Assembly: GCA_902495075.1 (NCBI GenBank)
Contig: CABUVO010000001.1
Coordinates: forward strand, 208,740-272,739
Origin: an uncultured Porphyromonadaceae bacterium
GTDB lineage: Bacteria; Bacteroidota; Bacteroidia; Bacteroidales; Muribaculaceae
Direction of reading: 5' to 3'
Length of the DNA stretch: 64,000 nt
Shown: positions 14,476 through 21,653 of the stretch, in pieces
How positions within the stretch are numbered: position 1 is the first letter of the stretch
How the letters are laid out: each line of letters begins with the position of its first letter
Position numbers and translations under genes: made by a program
The notes under the pieces: generated by a model
Database searches by the model: none
The model's input: the letters and a program-made list of their open reading frames with translations, nothing else
Told to the model about the DNA's origin: nothing

Positions 14476-14901
14476 ATGAGCCATCTCGGAATACCTACCA
14501 TCAACTACATCATGCAAAAGAGTGGTCGTAAGCCGACTGCTTGTAGTTGTGAGAAATGCAAGTCTCAATGCCACACTCCTTGCCTCGGCACCCCGGAAGA
14601 CATAGAGCGTCTGATAGATGCCGGATATAAGGACAGACTCGCTCCGACCGAATGGCTCGTAGGTATGCTGTTCGGTGTCATAGATCGCCCGGTCCTTATG
14701 GTTCAGGCGAAGGTTGAGGACGGATGGTGTACCTTCTACCATGACGGGAAGTGTGAGCTTCACGAACAAGGTTTGAAGCCGACAGAAGGTAAGCTCTCCC
14801 ATCATTCCATTCGGATTGATAATTTCGACCCCAAGAAAAGCCTCTCTTGGCTTGTCGCTAAAGAATGGCTCCCATTACAGGCTGAACTACGAAAATTGTA
14901 A
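14476..14901 (+). CDS. YkgJ-like cysteine-cluster protein
   Basis: CSCEKCKSQCHTPCLGTPED (residues 23-42) followed by IERLIDAGYKDRL and, later, CTFYHDGKCELHEQGLKP with a closing His pair (SHHS) matches YkgJ-type cysteine-cluster proteins, thought to bind zinc or an Fe-S cluster. Position directly after a radical SAM gene raises the possibility of a joint role, but this is inference. The length of 141 residues is normal. Confidence 0.7.
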   Translation: MSHLGIPTINYIMQKSGRKPTACSCEKCKSQCHTPCLGTPEDIERLIDAGYKDRLAPTEWLVGMLFGVIDRPVLMVQAKVEDGWCTFYHDGKCELHEQGLKPTEGKLSHHSIRIDNFDPKKSLSWLVAKEWLPLQAELRKL

Positions 14902-14915
14902 AATCAGATTGAATT

Positions 14916-15326
14916 ATGGAATATTCAGATTTTGTCCCCTTCGACATAGCAGAGGCATTGAAGACCATAGGTTTCAATGTTCCATGTGCGTTTTACTTTG
15001 CTGAAGCAGATTCCGATGAAGATATGATGTTGATTGTATCTGACGGAGAAACGCTCGACCATAACAATGTTGCAAATGACAATCCGTTCCTTGTGCCTGT
15101 CTGCTCTGCACCCTCATACCACACCACGCTTGAATGGCTCCGCAGAGAGCATTCAATCCATTGCTTCGCTGTTGTTGACGATGATGTTGAAGACACTGAT
15201 CAAGTCTGGCAAGGAGCGAAGCAGCGGATAGATGGAGGTCTGTGTATCCCAGTTGAAGGTCATTATGACACTTGTGTCGGCGCACTTGATGCAGCCATAA
15301 TTAGTGCCATCAAACAAGTGTCGTAA
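14916..15326 (+). CDS. Unknown acidic protein, 136 residues
   Basis: The sequence opens FDIAEALKTIGFNVPCAFYF and contains TTLEWLRREHSIHCFAVVDD and a C-terminal DTCVGALDAAIISAIKQ helix. The order resembles small proteins of phage and plasmid arrays, but I cannot name the family. It is acidic and probably soluble. Confidence 0.6.
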   Translation: MEYSDFVPFDIAEALKTIGFNVPCAFYFAEADSDEDMMLIVSDGETLDHNNVANDNPFLVPVCSAPSYHTTLEWLRREHSIHCFAVVDDDVEDTDQVWQGAKQRIDGGLCIPVEGHYDTCVGALDAAIISAIKQVS

Positions 15327-15389
15327 TTTGGCTATGGCTGTCAGTCCTTACCAATCATCCAAATAATCGGAAATAAGAAAACCTCAAAG

Positions 15390-15734
15390 ATGAATAATAT
15401 CCCCGAAAAAATATGGCTCAACCTCGGAGAAGAAGTACCCGATGATGCCGACTTTCATGACCTTTCAGAAGTAACGTGGAGCGAAAATAAGGTGTTCGAT
15501 AAAGATGTCGAATATGTCCGCAAGGCCGGATGGATAAGTGTCGATGACAGATTGCCAGATGATGACCGTCTCGTTCTCGCTCATTGCTCCGGGATACAGC
15601 CGGAGATTTGTCATTGTACCGCCTACTATAAGTTTGGAACATGGCAGTTCCCCGATGATTGGTATTATGACAGCAATGTTACTCACTGGATGGAGATACC
15701 AGTTATCTCACAGTTTACGATAAAAAGATACTGA
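15390..15734 (+). CDS. DUF551-containing phage-type protein
   Basis: The 114-residue protein ends in a DUF551-like domain: GWISVDDRLPDDDRLVLAHC (residues 47-66), then AYYKFGTWQF and VTHWMEIP (100-107). The N-terminal 45 residues are the variable part usual for this family. DUF551 is almost confined to phages and prophages; function is unknown. A degenerate leader motif lies at 15369-15384. Confidence 0.85.
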   Translation: MNNIPEKIWLNLGEEVPDDADFHDLSEVTWSENKVFDKDVEYVRKAGWISVDDRLPDDDRLVLAHCSGIQPEICHCTAYYKFGTWQFPDDWYYDSNVTHWMEIPVISQFTIKRY

Positions 15735-15736
15735 AC

Positions 15737-16081
15737 ATGACGAAGAAGCAGATTGAAAAGAGATACAACAAGCTCTTGAATGATATAGAATCAATGAGCA
15801 TTTATGACGGCCGTGGTACCGTCGATAGATATGAGTGCAAAAAATGTGGCGCCACCATCCACACCACCTATGCCGAGAAAGGCGTAACTCCGTTCACGAT
15901 AGGTTGCCGAATGTGCGGAAGCTATATGCAGCATACCCGGACATTCGACAAAGCGACAGTGCCGCCCAGTGTCAAAGTGCTAAACTGGTATCGCCCCTCT
16001 CTGGAAGCCACATTAAAGCTGTCCGAAGGAGAGATAGAGCATATCCTCAATGGCGGTCTGATACTTGAAGACCCAAAGTAA
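15737..16081 (+). CDS. Zinc-ribbon-like protein, 114 residues
   Basis: CKKCGATIHTTY (residues 34-45) and CRMCGSYMQH (57-66) form a four-Cys ribbon. The N-terminus is helical and basic and the C-terminus helical and acidic. It begins two bases after the DUF551 gene. A nucleic-acid-binding role is plausible but unproven. Confidence 0.65.
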   Translation: MTKKQIEKRYNKLLNDIESMSIYDGRGTVDRYECKKCGATIHTTYAEKGVTPFTIGCRMCGSYMQHTRTFDKATVPPSVKVLNWYRPSLEATLKLSEGEIEHILNGGLILEDPK

Positions 16082-16094
16082 AGCACATAGAGCC

Positions 16095-16454
16095 ATGAGC
16101 ATATCGAAGAAAGTCCGTCAGCTTGTATATGACAAATGCGGAGGTCATTGTGCCTACTGTGGTAAGGAGATTGCCTACAAAGATATGCAAGTTGATCACA
16201 TCATCCCACTGCTAAGAAATTTCCAGGATTGGCAGATTGAGATGGGCGGCTGGACTCGCGGAACTGACAATATTGACAATCTGCTTCCTTCATGTCGCTC
16301 ATGCAATTTCCGAAAAGGAACGTGCGATCTTGAAGATTTCCGAAAGCAGGTCAAAGCACAGTGCGATAGCCTCTGTAAGACCTTTCAGGGGAGGATGTCT
16401 CTCTCTTATGGACTGATAGTCAAAGTTGACAAGCCGATAGTGTTCTATTTTTAG
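16095..16454 (+). CDS. HNH endonuclease-like protein
   Basis: ATG 16095 gives 119 residues. CAYCGKEIAYKDMQVDHIIP (about 19-38) followed by GTDNIDNLLPSCRSCNFRKG (57-76) is a standard HNH layout: two CxxC pairs for structural zinc, the catalytic DH pair, and the Asn. HNH nucleases in phages act in packaging, homing or host DNA cleavage. The protein is short and has no extra DNA-binding domain. Confidence 0.85.
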   Translation: MSISKKVRQLVYDKCGGHCAYCGKEIAYKDMQVDHIIPLLRNFQDWQIEMGGWTRGTDNIDNLLPSCRSCNFRKGTCDLEDFRKQVKAQCDSLCKTFQGRMSLSYGLIVKVDKPIVFYF

Positions 16455-16480
16455 AAGTTGAACAATCAAAAAGAAGAAAT

Positions 16481-16769
16481 ATGAATGAAGACCAAATAGC
16501 CGTTTTTGCCCGTGAGTTTTCTGAGTTTACTGAAGGCTCTCCGGCAGATATCGCCTATATAACTGCTTATAGTAGAAAACTCCATCCGCTTTCTGCTTCG
16601 CCGCTTCTGCCTTGTGGAGAAAAGCAAAGCCAAGCAAATCTTTCAATCGCGGCAGAATATACTTGCGAACCAAGACAAGTATGACCGATACATAGTGGAT
16701 GAGGCATCAGCAGAAAAGCGATTGATGCTTTGCATCTTCCCCGACCTCGGAAAGGAGGTGGAGGGATGA
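16481..16769 (+). pseudogene. Small gene with an apparent +1 frame change
   Basis: From ATG 16481 a frame reads MNEDQIAVFAREFSEFTEGS and stops at 16684. A second frame, open from 16563, encodes a good-looking helical C-terminus (VEKSKAKQIFQSRQNILANQ, then DKYDRYIVDEASAEKRLMLC) and ends with TGA at 16767-16769, overlapping the next start as ATGA. A +1 shift between 16563 and 16681 would join them into one protein of about 95 residues. Alternatively, two genes exist and the second starts at a GTG. Confidence 0.45.
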
Positions 16770-16975
16770 CCGAGAGAGAAGTTTTAAATCTGATGGCAGA
16801 CCTCTACAATCAGATGGCGAAAAAGAAGCTAACCTTTGACGAGGCTGTAAGGTTAAACCTTTCCTTAATAGTTCTTGCTTACAAAAAGAATGGAGGCAGT
16901 AAGAAGGCAGTTCCTCTTTTGGTTAGCAAAGTATCTGATTATCTTACAGAAACCCTAAATGAAATGATAGAATGA
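16766..16975 (+). CDS. Small unknown helical protein, 69 residues
   Basis: ATG 16766 follows AAAGGAGGTG (16751-16760) with 7 nt between the AGGAGG core and the start, a canonical Shine-Dalgarno site that decides this start over 16730. The product is helical (EREVLNLMADLYNQMAKKKL) with amphipathic pattern. It overlaps the next gene by ATGA. Confidence 0.65.
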   Translation: MTEREVLNLMADLYNQMAKKKLTFDEAVRLNLSLIVLAYKKNGGSKKAVPLLVSKVSDYLTETLNEMIE

Positions 16976-17757
16976 TACAAAAAGAATACGAACAGATACG
17001 AGAAGAAAGCTGGAAAGAGTTCTGCATGAAATCTCCGTACTATGCAATGGCCTTTTGCAAGGACGTTTTTTACGATGCCTTCGACCGTGCCTATCAACTC
17101 GGCATGGCTCATCCCAATAGAACCGATTATGATGCGATGTTGAAATGCCCGAAAGAAAAGGTTCAGGATATGTATGCTTACAATGAGGAGATTCTGAAAA
17201 CCGACCCGACCAATAAATGCGCCGTACTGTTGAAGGCTCGACTTACTGAACTTTTCGGAGTAAGGTGTCTCTCCACTGGTGTAGATCAAGCCGCTTCACC
17301 ATCATTCATCGCCGGAGATGTAGTGAGAATAACTGGAGCCTCTACGGAAGCAGAGCAAATTCTGATTGGTGCCGTCGGTCAGGTCATAGATGTAGATGCC
17401 AGGATTGGTAAATGCTATGTTCTATTTCTTGACTCGAAAGGTCAAGCGTGGATTCGCAACAGCCACCTTGAACTTACTTATGTTCCAAGCATTATGACGT
17501 CTCAGCCTCATATCGTCCCCGGATGTCGTAATGGTAAACGAGGCCCGCGCCTAATTCCCTCGAATTCGGGGGAATTAAAACCGAAAGTTGCTGAAAATGA
17601 ACTCAGATTAAAAATAGCTTCTATGGCAATGCAAGGATTACTTGCTTCGCCAGTAGATGCCAATATGAAAAGTAAATCGGTTGAATACATCACCAAAGCA
17701 TCATTTAAGTATGCTGATGCTCTAATCGCCAAATCTAAGGAAGGAGGTAATATATGA
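16972..17757 (+). CDS. Unknown protein with SH3/KOW-like middle part, 261 residues
   Basis: The N-terminal third is helical (about 1-90). Residues 110-170 are strand-rich: FIAGDVVRITGASTEAEQIL, GAVGQVIDVDARIGKCYVLF, AWIRNSHLEL, resembling a small SH3/KOW barrel. A linker containing RLIPSNSGELKPK is encoded by a near-perfect 26-bp palindrome (17552-17577). The C-terminus is helical. No family was recognised. It overlaps the next gene by ATGA. Confidence 0.6.
   Translation: MIQKEYEQIREESWKEFCMKSPYYAMAFCKDVFYDAFDRAYQLGMAHPNRTDYDAMLKCPKEKVQDMYAYNEEILKTDPTNKCAVLLKARLTELFGVRCLSTGVDQAASPSFIAGDVVRITGASTEAEQILIGAVGQVIDVDARIGKCYVLFLDSKGQAWIRNSHLELTYVPSIMTSQPHIVPGCRNGKRGPRLIPSNSGELKPKVAENELRLKIASMAMQGLLASPVDANMKSKSVEYITKASFKYADALIAKSKEGGNI
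17552..17577 (+). repeat. 26-bp near-perfect palindrome inside a coding region
   Basis: The two 13-base arms, TAATTCCCTCGAA and TTCGGGGGAATTA, pair with a single T-G mismatch. It falls in the linker-encoding part of the gene at 16972. It could be a hairpin in mRNA or a protein-binding site. Confidence 0.5.
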
Positions 17758-18215
17758 TTATTCGCAGAAATGAAGTCCACAAACTCGATTTGACAAATAA
17801 GGTCGTAGGTCTAACAAGTGGATGTTTCGACCTGCTCCACTTCTATCATTTACGTTATCTGGAGAAGTGCCGTGCGCAATGTGATTTTCTGATTGTCGGG
17901 GTTGATTCTGATATGCTTATCGGGAAGAACAAGAATAAGACCCCGATGATTCCGGAACATCATCGAATGGCAATGGTCGATGCTCTGAAATGTGTAGATG
18001 CTGTATTTCAGATGGACGACATCAGAAATATAGAGGATTTCTATCCTATCGCAAATAAGGTGTTCAAGAACTCTCCAGTCATATATGGTCACAAGGTTGA
18101 GATACCATCGGGGGAGGCTGAATTGGTCATCATTCCCGATATAGAGGAAGTTTATTCCACAACAGCGTTGATCAACAAGATTCGCAGTTGTGCAAATACG
18201 AAAGAACCAAAGTAA
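17754..18215 (+). CDS. Cytidylyltransferase-like nucleotidyltransferase
   Basis: The 153-residue protein matches the HldE-C/TagD type nucleotidyltransferase fold: KVVGLTSGCFDLLHFYHLRY (residues 16-35), FLIVGVDSDMLIGKNKNKTP (45-64), HHRMAMVDALKCVD, and VIYGHKVEIP. The nucleotide-binding HxGH motif reads HFYH, so Gly is replaced by Tyr, and the ISTT motif reads YSTT. Substrate is unknown. AAGGAGGT (17741-17748) gives a canonical ribosome site 6 nt from the start. Confidence 0.8.
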   Translation: MIIRRNEVHKLDLTNKVVGLTSGCFDLLHFYHLRYLEKCRAQCDFLIVGVDSDMLIGKNKNKTPMIPEHHRMAMVDALKCVDAVFQMDDIRNIEDFYPIANKVFKNSPVIYGHKVEIPSGEAELVIIPDIEEVYSTTALINKIRSCANTKEPK

Positions 18216-18424
18216 TGAAACTGCATCATTTCTTAAAGAATTACTGCCTGATAGTTGCATTGATGGGTGCGGCGTTGACCATCATCGACACATTGCATCA
18301 CAATTACTTGATGGCGATAGGAATGGTCGTATGCACATTCGCCAATCATGTTAGTTACGCATATCACAAGCACAAAATAAATCAGTATGAAAATGAAAAA
18401 GAAGATAGCGAAAATCCTTCGTAG
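18215..18424 (+). CDS. Small membrane protein with two membrane segments
   Basis: ATG 18215 overlaps the preceding stop as TAATG. Of 69 residues, about 8-25 (YCLIVALMGAALTIIDTL) and 30-48 (LMAIGMVVCTFANHVSYAY) look membrane-spanning, followed by a charged tail. Function is unknown. It overlaps the next gene by 38 bp. Confidence 0.6.
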   Translation: MKLHHFLKNYCLIVALMGAALTIIDTLHHNYLMAIGMVVCTFANHVSYAYHKHKINQYENEKEDSENPS

Positions 18425-18707
18425 ATGGGCCGATAAGATTTCGCCCGAAGGAAAGTATCTACCTCCTCTTAATTGTAAAGTAGGAGATCTGAAATTATTA
18501 AGCATTGGGTATCAATACCCCAAAGGTGCAAAGATGTTAGACTTCGACATTATTCGCTACCGACTGACGCAGTTATTGGCGAAAGACCTTGTGTGCAACC
18601 GAGCGATCCTGTTCACTGTAAACGACGAAGACCCATACATCAATACAATCGAAGCAAAACTATATGTAAAACGCCCTGAAAATGCAAATGGCTATGAGGA
18701 AATATAA
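18387..18707 (+). CDS. Unknown protein, 106 residues
   Basis: The N-terminus is strongly basic (MKMKKKIAKILRRWADK), followed by SIGYQYPKGAKMLDFDIIRY and a strand-rich C-terminus (AILFTVNDEDPYINTIEAKL). No family was recognised. Both ends overlap neighbours. Confidence 0.55.
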   Translation: MKMKKKIAKILRRWADKISPEGKYLPPLNCKVGDLKLLSIGYQYPKGAKMLDFDIIRYRLTQLLAKDLVCNRAILFTVNDEDPYINTIEAKLYVKRPENANGYEEI

Positions 18708-19080
18708 ATTCAGAGGCAAAAGCACTGACACCAAAGAGTGGCTTGTCGGCGCATTGGTGCCAAACGGGAAGCGCCCTTGTATAGCCCCATTCGGAGAACT
18801 ATTTCATCTTGAAGAAGTCAGCCATGAAACCGTCGGCCAGTTCGTTGAGTTGACAGACCGAAACAGAAGAGAGGTCTATGAAGGAGACATCTTGAAATGG
18901 AAGGAGTATGACTTCGAGAAAATAGGCGTTGTAATCTGGAGCCCATCTGGAGTTTTCATCGGTCGTCCAAGAGAGCATGGTATACAGTGTATCGGTGTTG
19001 CCTGTACCATCAAAGAAACCGAAATAATCGGCAACATCCACGATAACCCCGAATTGCTGAAAGGAGCCTCGAATGGATAA
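18694..19080 (+). CDS. YopX-family protein
   Basis: From ATG 18694 the 128 residues follow the YopX pattern: MRKYKFRGKSTDTKEWLVGA at the start, ETVGQFVELTDRNRREVYEG DILKW in the middle and TEIIGNIHDNPELL at the end. YopX proteins are carried by phages of Firmicutes and Bacteroidota; function is unknown. ATG 18682 is an in-frame alternative. It overlaps the next gene by ATGGATAA. Confidence 0.85.
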   Translation: MRKYKFRGKSTDTKEWLVGALVPNGKRPCIAPFGELFHLEEVSHETVGQFVELTDRNRREVYEGDILKWKEYDFEKIGVVIWSPSGVFIGRPREHGIQCIGVACTIKETEIIGNIHDNPELLKGASNG

Positions 19081-19372
19081 TGATTTAGAGAGTATAATAT
19101 CAGAGATGTCTAAAGTAGACCTCCGGTCTGAGACTGATAAAATGATGGAGCGTATTCGGTTAGGTGAAATCAGGTATAGTAAGCTGTCCGAGGTGTCCGC
19201 TGAACATATCAAGAATGATAGGTTCATATATCTTGCTGATTGTCTCGCACTGCCTGTTCTTCCGGAGTCAAGAACCATCATACATATCGGCATGGACTTC
19301 GCAAAACAAGAAGCACCATTGTCGAAGTGGCAAAGATTCAAGAGTTTTTTCAAACGTAAATGTAAGAAATGA
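19073..19372 (+). CDS. Unknown protein with basic tail, 99 residues
   Basis: AAAGGAG (19060-19066) sits 6 nt before ATG 19073. The N-terminal half is acidic and helical (LESIISEMSKVDLRSETDKM), while the C-terminus is basic (WQRFKSFFKRKCKK). No family was recognised. Confidence 0.6.
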   Translation: MDNDLESIISEMSKVDLRSETDKMMERIRLGEIRYSKLSEVSAEHIKNDRFIYLADCLALPVLPESRTIIHIGMDFAKQEAPLSKWQRFKSFFKRKCKK

Positions 19373-19719
19373 AAGTCAAGAACACTCCCTTAGCTATGGA
19401 TGCAGACGATGTTGCTCTGCTCGCAATGGCTCAACTCCGTGGTAGCGGAAAGCTCAACGACAAAAATGTTGACTGCTTCATTCAAGGCTATAAGTCTTGT
19501 TCGGATGCACTGACCATCGAAAGCAGGCTCATACCTGTGTTGAAGTATCATCACAAGAAGCTCTCAAAAGTTGAAGAAGATATAGATAATACTATCGGAT
19601 ATGCTGACTTGCGTCGTGGTCATACCGCAGAAGAATCTGCCCGCATCAAACGAGCCAATAAGGTTGCCGAAGCAATGCAGAATCTTATTGATGTTCTGGA
19701 GGAAGGAGGTCAGAAATGA
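19369..19719 (+). CDS. Unknown protein, paralogue of the gene at 10993
   Basis: The 116 residues share with the 10993 protein an N-terminal pattern D-x-DV-x-LLA followed by L-N-x-x-NV-x-CF-x-x-G. The remainder is helical and charged. It overlaps both neighbours by ATGA. Two copies about 8.4 kb apart point to an old duplication within the element. Confidence 0.65.
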   Translation: MKVKNTPLAMDADDVALLAMAQLRGSGKLNDKNVDCFIQGYKSCSDALTIESRLIPVLKYHHKKLSKVEEDIDNTIGYADLRRGHTAEESARIKRANKVAEAMQNLIDVLEEGGQK

Positions 19720-19952
19720 GTTATCCTAAAATAGAAGGTCTTTATGAGCAAATGCCGAATGGTGTTGTCGCCACCTCCGACCTCTATCTGTGCGACTCAT
19801 GCCGGAACGCCGCAAAGACTGTGCATCATACCTGTCAGGTCAACAGCATGCTTCCAGTCTTACTGATAATGTCTAACCGCCGCTTTTGTCCCCTCCATAA
19901 TAAGTCTGAGAAGGAGATACAAGAATGGAGAAATCAGAGTTGCAATGGCTGA
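19716..19952 (+). CDS. Small Cys-rich protein, 78 residues
   Basis: A strong ribosome site (AAGGAGGT, 19703-19710) precedes ATG 19716. The protein has CDSC (26-29), HHTC and FCPLH, suggesting a metal site. Function is unknown. Confidence 0.6.
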   Translation: MSYPKIEGLYEQMPNGVVATSDLYLCDSCRNAAKTVHHTCQVNSMLPVLLIMSNRRFCPLHNKSEKEIQEWRNQSCNG

Positions 19953-20109
19953 ATCATCCCCACAGAAACCGAAGACGTGCTGCTCGTGTGCTTACTGTAT
20001 CACGGAAGAAGGTGAGCCGTTCTACTGTGCAATGCAGGACCTCTACACCTTTGTCAAGTTGAGTGACAAGGCTTGTCCGGATTACATCCCTACCAAGAAA
20101 GGAGAATAA
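19945..20109 (+). CDS. Small Cys-rich protein, 54 residues
   Basis: ATG 19945 overlaps the previous gene by 8 bp and the frame ends with TAA at 20107-20109. CCSCAYC (residues 12-18), YCAM (27-30) and a later CPDYIP fit a short treble-clef or ribbon-like site. It fills the gap between two other Cys-rich genes with ordinary spacing. Confidence 0.55.
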   Translation: MAESSPQKPKTCCSCAYCITEEGEPFYCAMQDLYTFVKLSDKACPDYIPTKKGE

Positions 20110-20110
20110 T

Positions 20111-20293
20111 ATGATAATAAAGTCGTATTCTGTTTACTGCGATATATGTGATAAACCACTCGGATGCTTTTATGGCTATAAGCCATCCTACACTAAGTTG
20201 CGTTCCGAAGGCATCAAAGTGCTTATCAATAATGGTAAGGCGCAGACCTTGTGCCAGAAATGCTTCAACATCATACATCAGCCTCATTCATAA
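20111..20293 (+). CDS. Small zinc-finger-like protein at the end of the array, 60 residues
   Basis: AAAGGAG (20098-20104) lies 6 nt before ATG 20111. CDICDKPLGCF (10-20) and TLCQKCFNIIH (46-56) form paired CxxC motifs. Its last 23 bp overlap the 3' end of the convergent integrase gene. Confidence 0.65.
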   Translation: MIIKSYSVYCDICDKPLGCFYGYKPSYTKLRSEGIKVLINNGKAQTLCQKCFNIIHQPHS

Positions 20294-21488
20294 GTTGCTC
20301 CAATGTCTTGCCGGAAGCAACAGCATCAAACACCTTGCGTATAGCCTTATCAGCTATTCGCCTATTTATTTTGATGTAGAAGTTCAATGCCCTTCGGGGA
20401 TTTGAAGGAGCATCGCCCAGGCAATACTCGATGATAGAGTCTTTAATCATCAGCTCGTTTGAAATTTGAGCGAAAGTCTTTCTCGCAGAGTAAAACACCA
20501 TTTTGTCAATCCCAAGCGTCTGACGGATTTTGCGTAAGTAGTCGTCCGTGATATGCTGGATTGACTTTTTTGTTTCCCTGCCGTAGAAGCGTAGCTTACC
20601 ATCCTCACTCATATACTTGTCGATGATAGCGCGAGCCTCCGGCTGTATGGAAAATTCAGTCTGCTCGTTAGGATTGCGCCTGCTCCTTGTCTTTACTCGG
20701 ATGAACTTCACGAACTTTTTTGTCAAGTCCTGTTCAAGGATGTCCGCCATATTCATCCCACACAGATAGAAGGAGAGCATGAAGATGTCGCGGGCACATT
20801 CCTCCCACTTGCCAGTTACCTCCATATCCCGGACCTCACGCAGTTGGTCGAGAGTAAGAGCAATGTCCCTCGCTAAAGGTATCTGCTCCTTGTAGTCAAA
20901 AAACGGTGGAATATCATACTTGGCGTATCCGTGTGTCGTTGCGAAATAGACCAGGCGCCGGATGACACCGATTCGTATGCCGACAGTCGTTTCCGACATC
21001 CCCAGCTTTTTCAAGTGGTTCTTGTAGGCATAGAGCATAGCGGAGTCAAGCATAGACAGAATGAAGTTCTTGCCCGCATACTCGATGAAACGGTTGATGC
21101 CGTCCTTATGGAGCCTGATTGTTCCCTTCGACCATGAATGTTGCTTCACACGAAGCATCTCGAAGTCTATTTCCTCGACCGTCCGGATTGTCCCTTTGGT
21201 CATCTTGTGCTTGATGACCTTGATGAGCTGTGAACAAGTGTAAGCGTCCCGGTCCTCCAAAGAGTCGAAGATTGTATAGATTTTGTTGAGTTGTGTTCGG
21301 AGCTGCTGATTGATGTAAGCAGCATTAGCCATATTGACCACAACGCCGTTGCGCAGATTCCTTTCCCCATCCACAACGAATCGGGTAGGAATGTAGCGGG
21401 TGGTCGAATTGTGTGAGACTGCGATACGGATTTTGTTAGATCCGTCGGCCCGCTGTTTTGCTTTCAATATGACTATTCGGAGGTTCAT
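20271..21488 (-). CDS. Tyrosine recombinase/integrase
   Basis: The 405-residue protein has an N-terminal arm-binding region (1-100), a SAM-like core-binding domain (about 105-190) and a catalytic domain. The nucleophile is probably Y371 in ALNFYIKI, with R336 in SARKTFAQ as the second Arg. At the first Arg position the sequence is GMNMADI (244-250), with Asn; this is familiar in some Bacteroidota integrases. It would mediate integration and excision of the small-gene element, and its position marks the element end beside groEL. It converges on the last small gene. Confidence 0.88.
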   Translation of the reverse strand: MNLRIVILKAKQRADGSNKIRIAVSHNSTTRYIPTRFVVDGERNLRNGVVVNMANAAYINQQLRTQLNKIYTIFDSLEDRDAYTCSQLIKVIKHKMTKGTIRTVEEIDFEMLRVKQHSWSKGTIRLHKDGINRFIEYAGKNFILSMLDSAMLYAYKNHLKKLGMSETTVGIRIGVIRRLVYFATTHGYAKYDIPPFFDYKEQIPLARDIALTLDQLREVRDMEVTGKWEECARDIFMLSFYLCGMNMADILEQDLTKKFVKFIRVKTRSRRNPNEQTEFSIQPEARAIIDKYMSEDGKLRFYGRETKKSIQHITDDYLRKIRQTLGIDKMVFYSARKTFAQISNELMIKDSIIEYCLGDAPSNPRRALNFYIKINRRIADKAIRKVFDAVASGKTLEQLMNEADV

Positions 21489-21553
21489 TTTTTAGGACAA
21501 CAAATCGGTTCGGAATTTAGTTGAATCACTCGGAAACGGGCAATAAACAGACA

Positions 21554-21587
21554 ACAGAATCACCCCCACTTCTGGAGGTGATTCTGT
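21554..21587 (-). terminator. Hairpin between the integrase and groEL, probable groESL terminator
   Basis: ACAGAATCACC (21554-21564) pairs perfectly with GGTGATTCTGT (21577-21587) around a 12-nt loop. On the - strand it is followed by TGTCTGTTTATTG, a moderately T-rich run. The gap 21489-21653 holds this hairpin and probably the element's attachment junction, which cannot be placed without the other end. Confidence 0.55.
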
Positions 21588-21653
21588 CGTAAGTATCTGA
21601 ATGACCTCGCAATGCGTTGAAATTCATCGGCAAAGTCATTAGGTATGAGTGGC

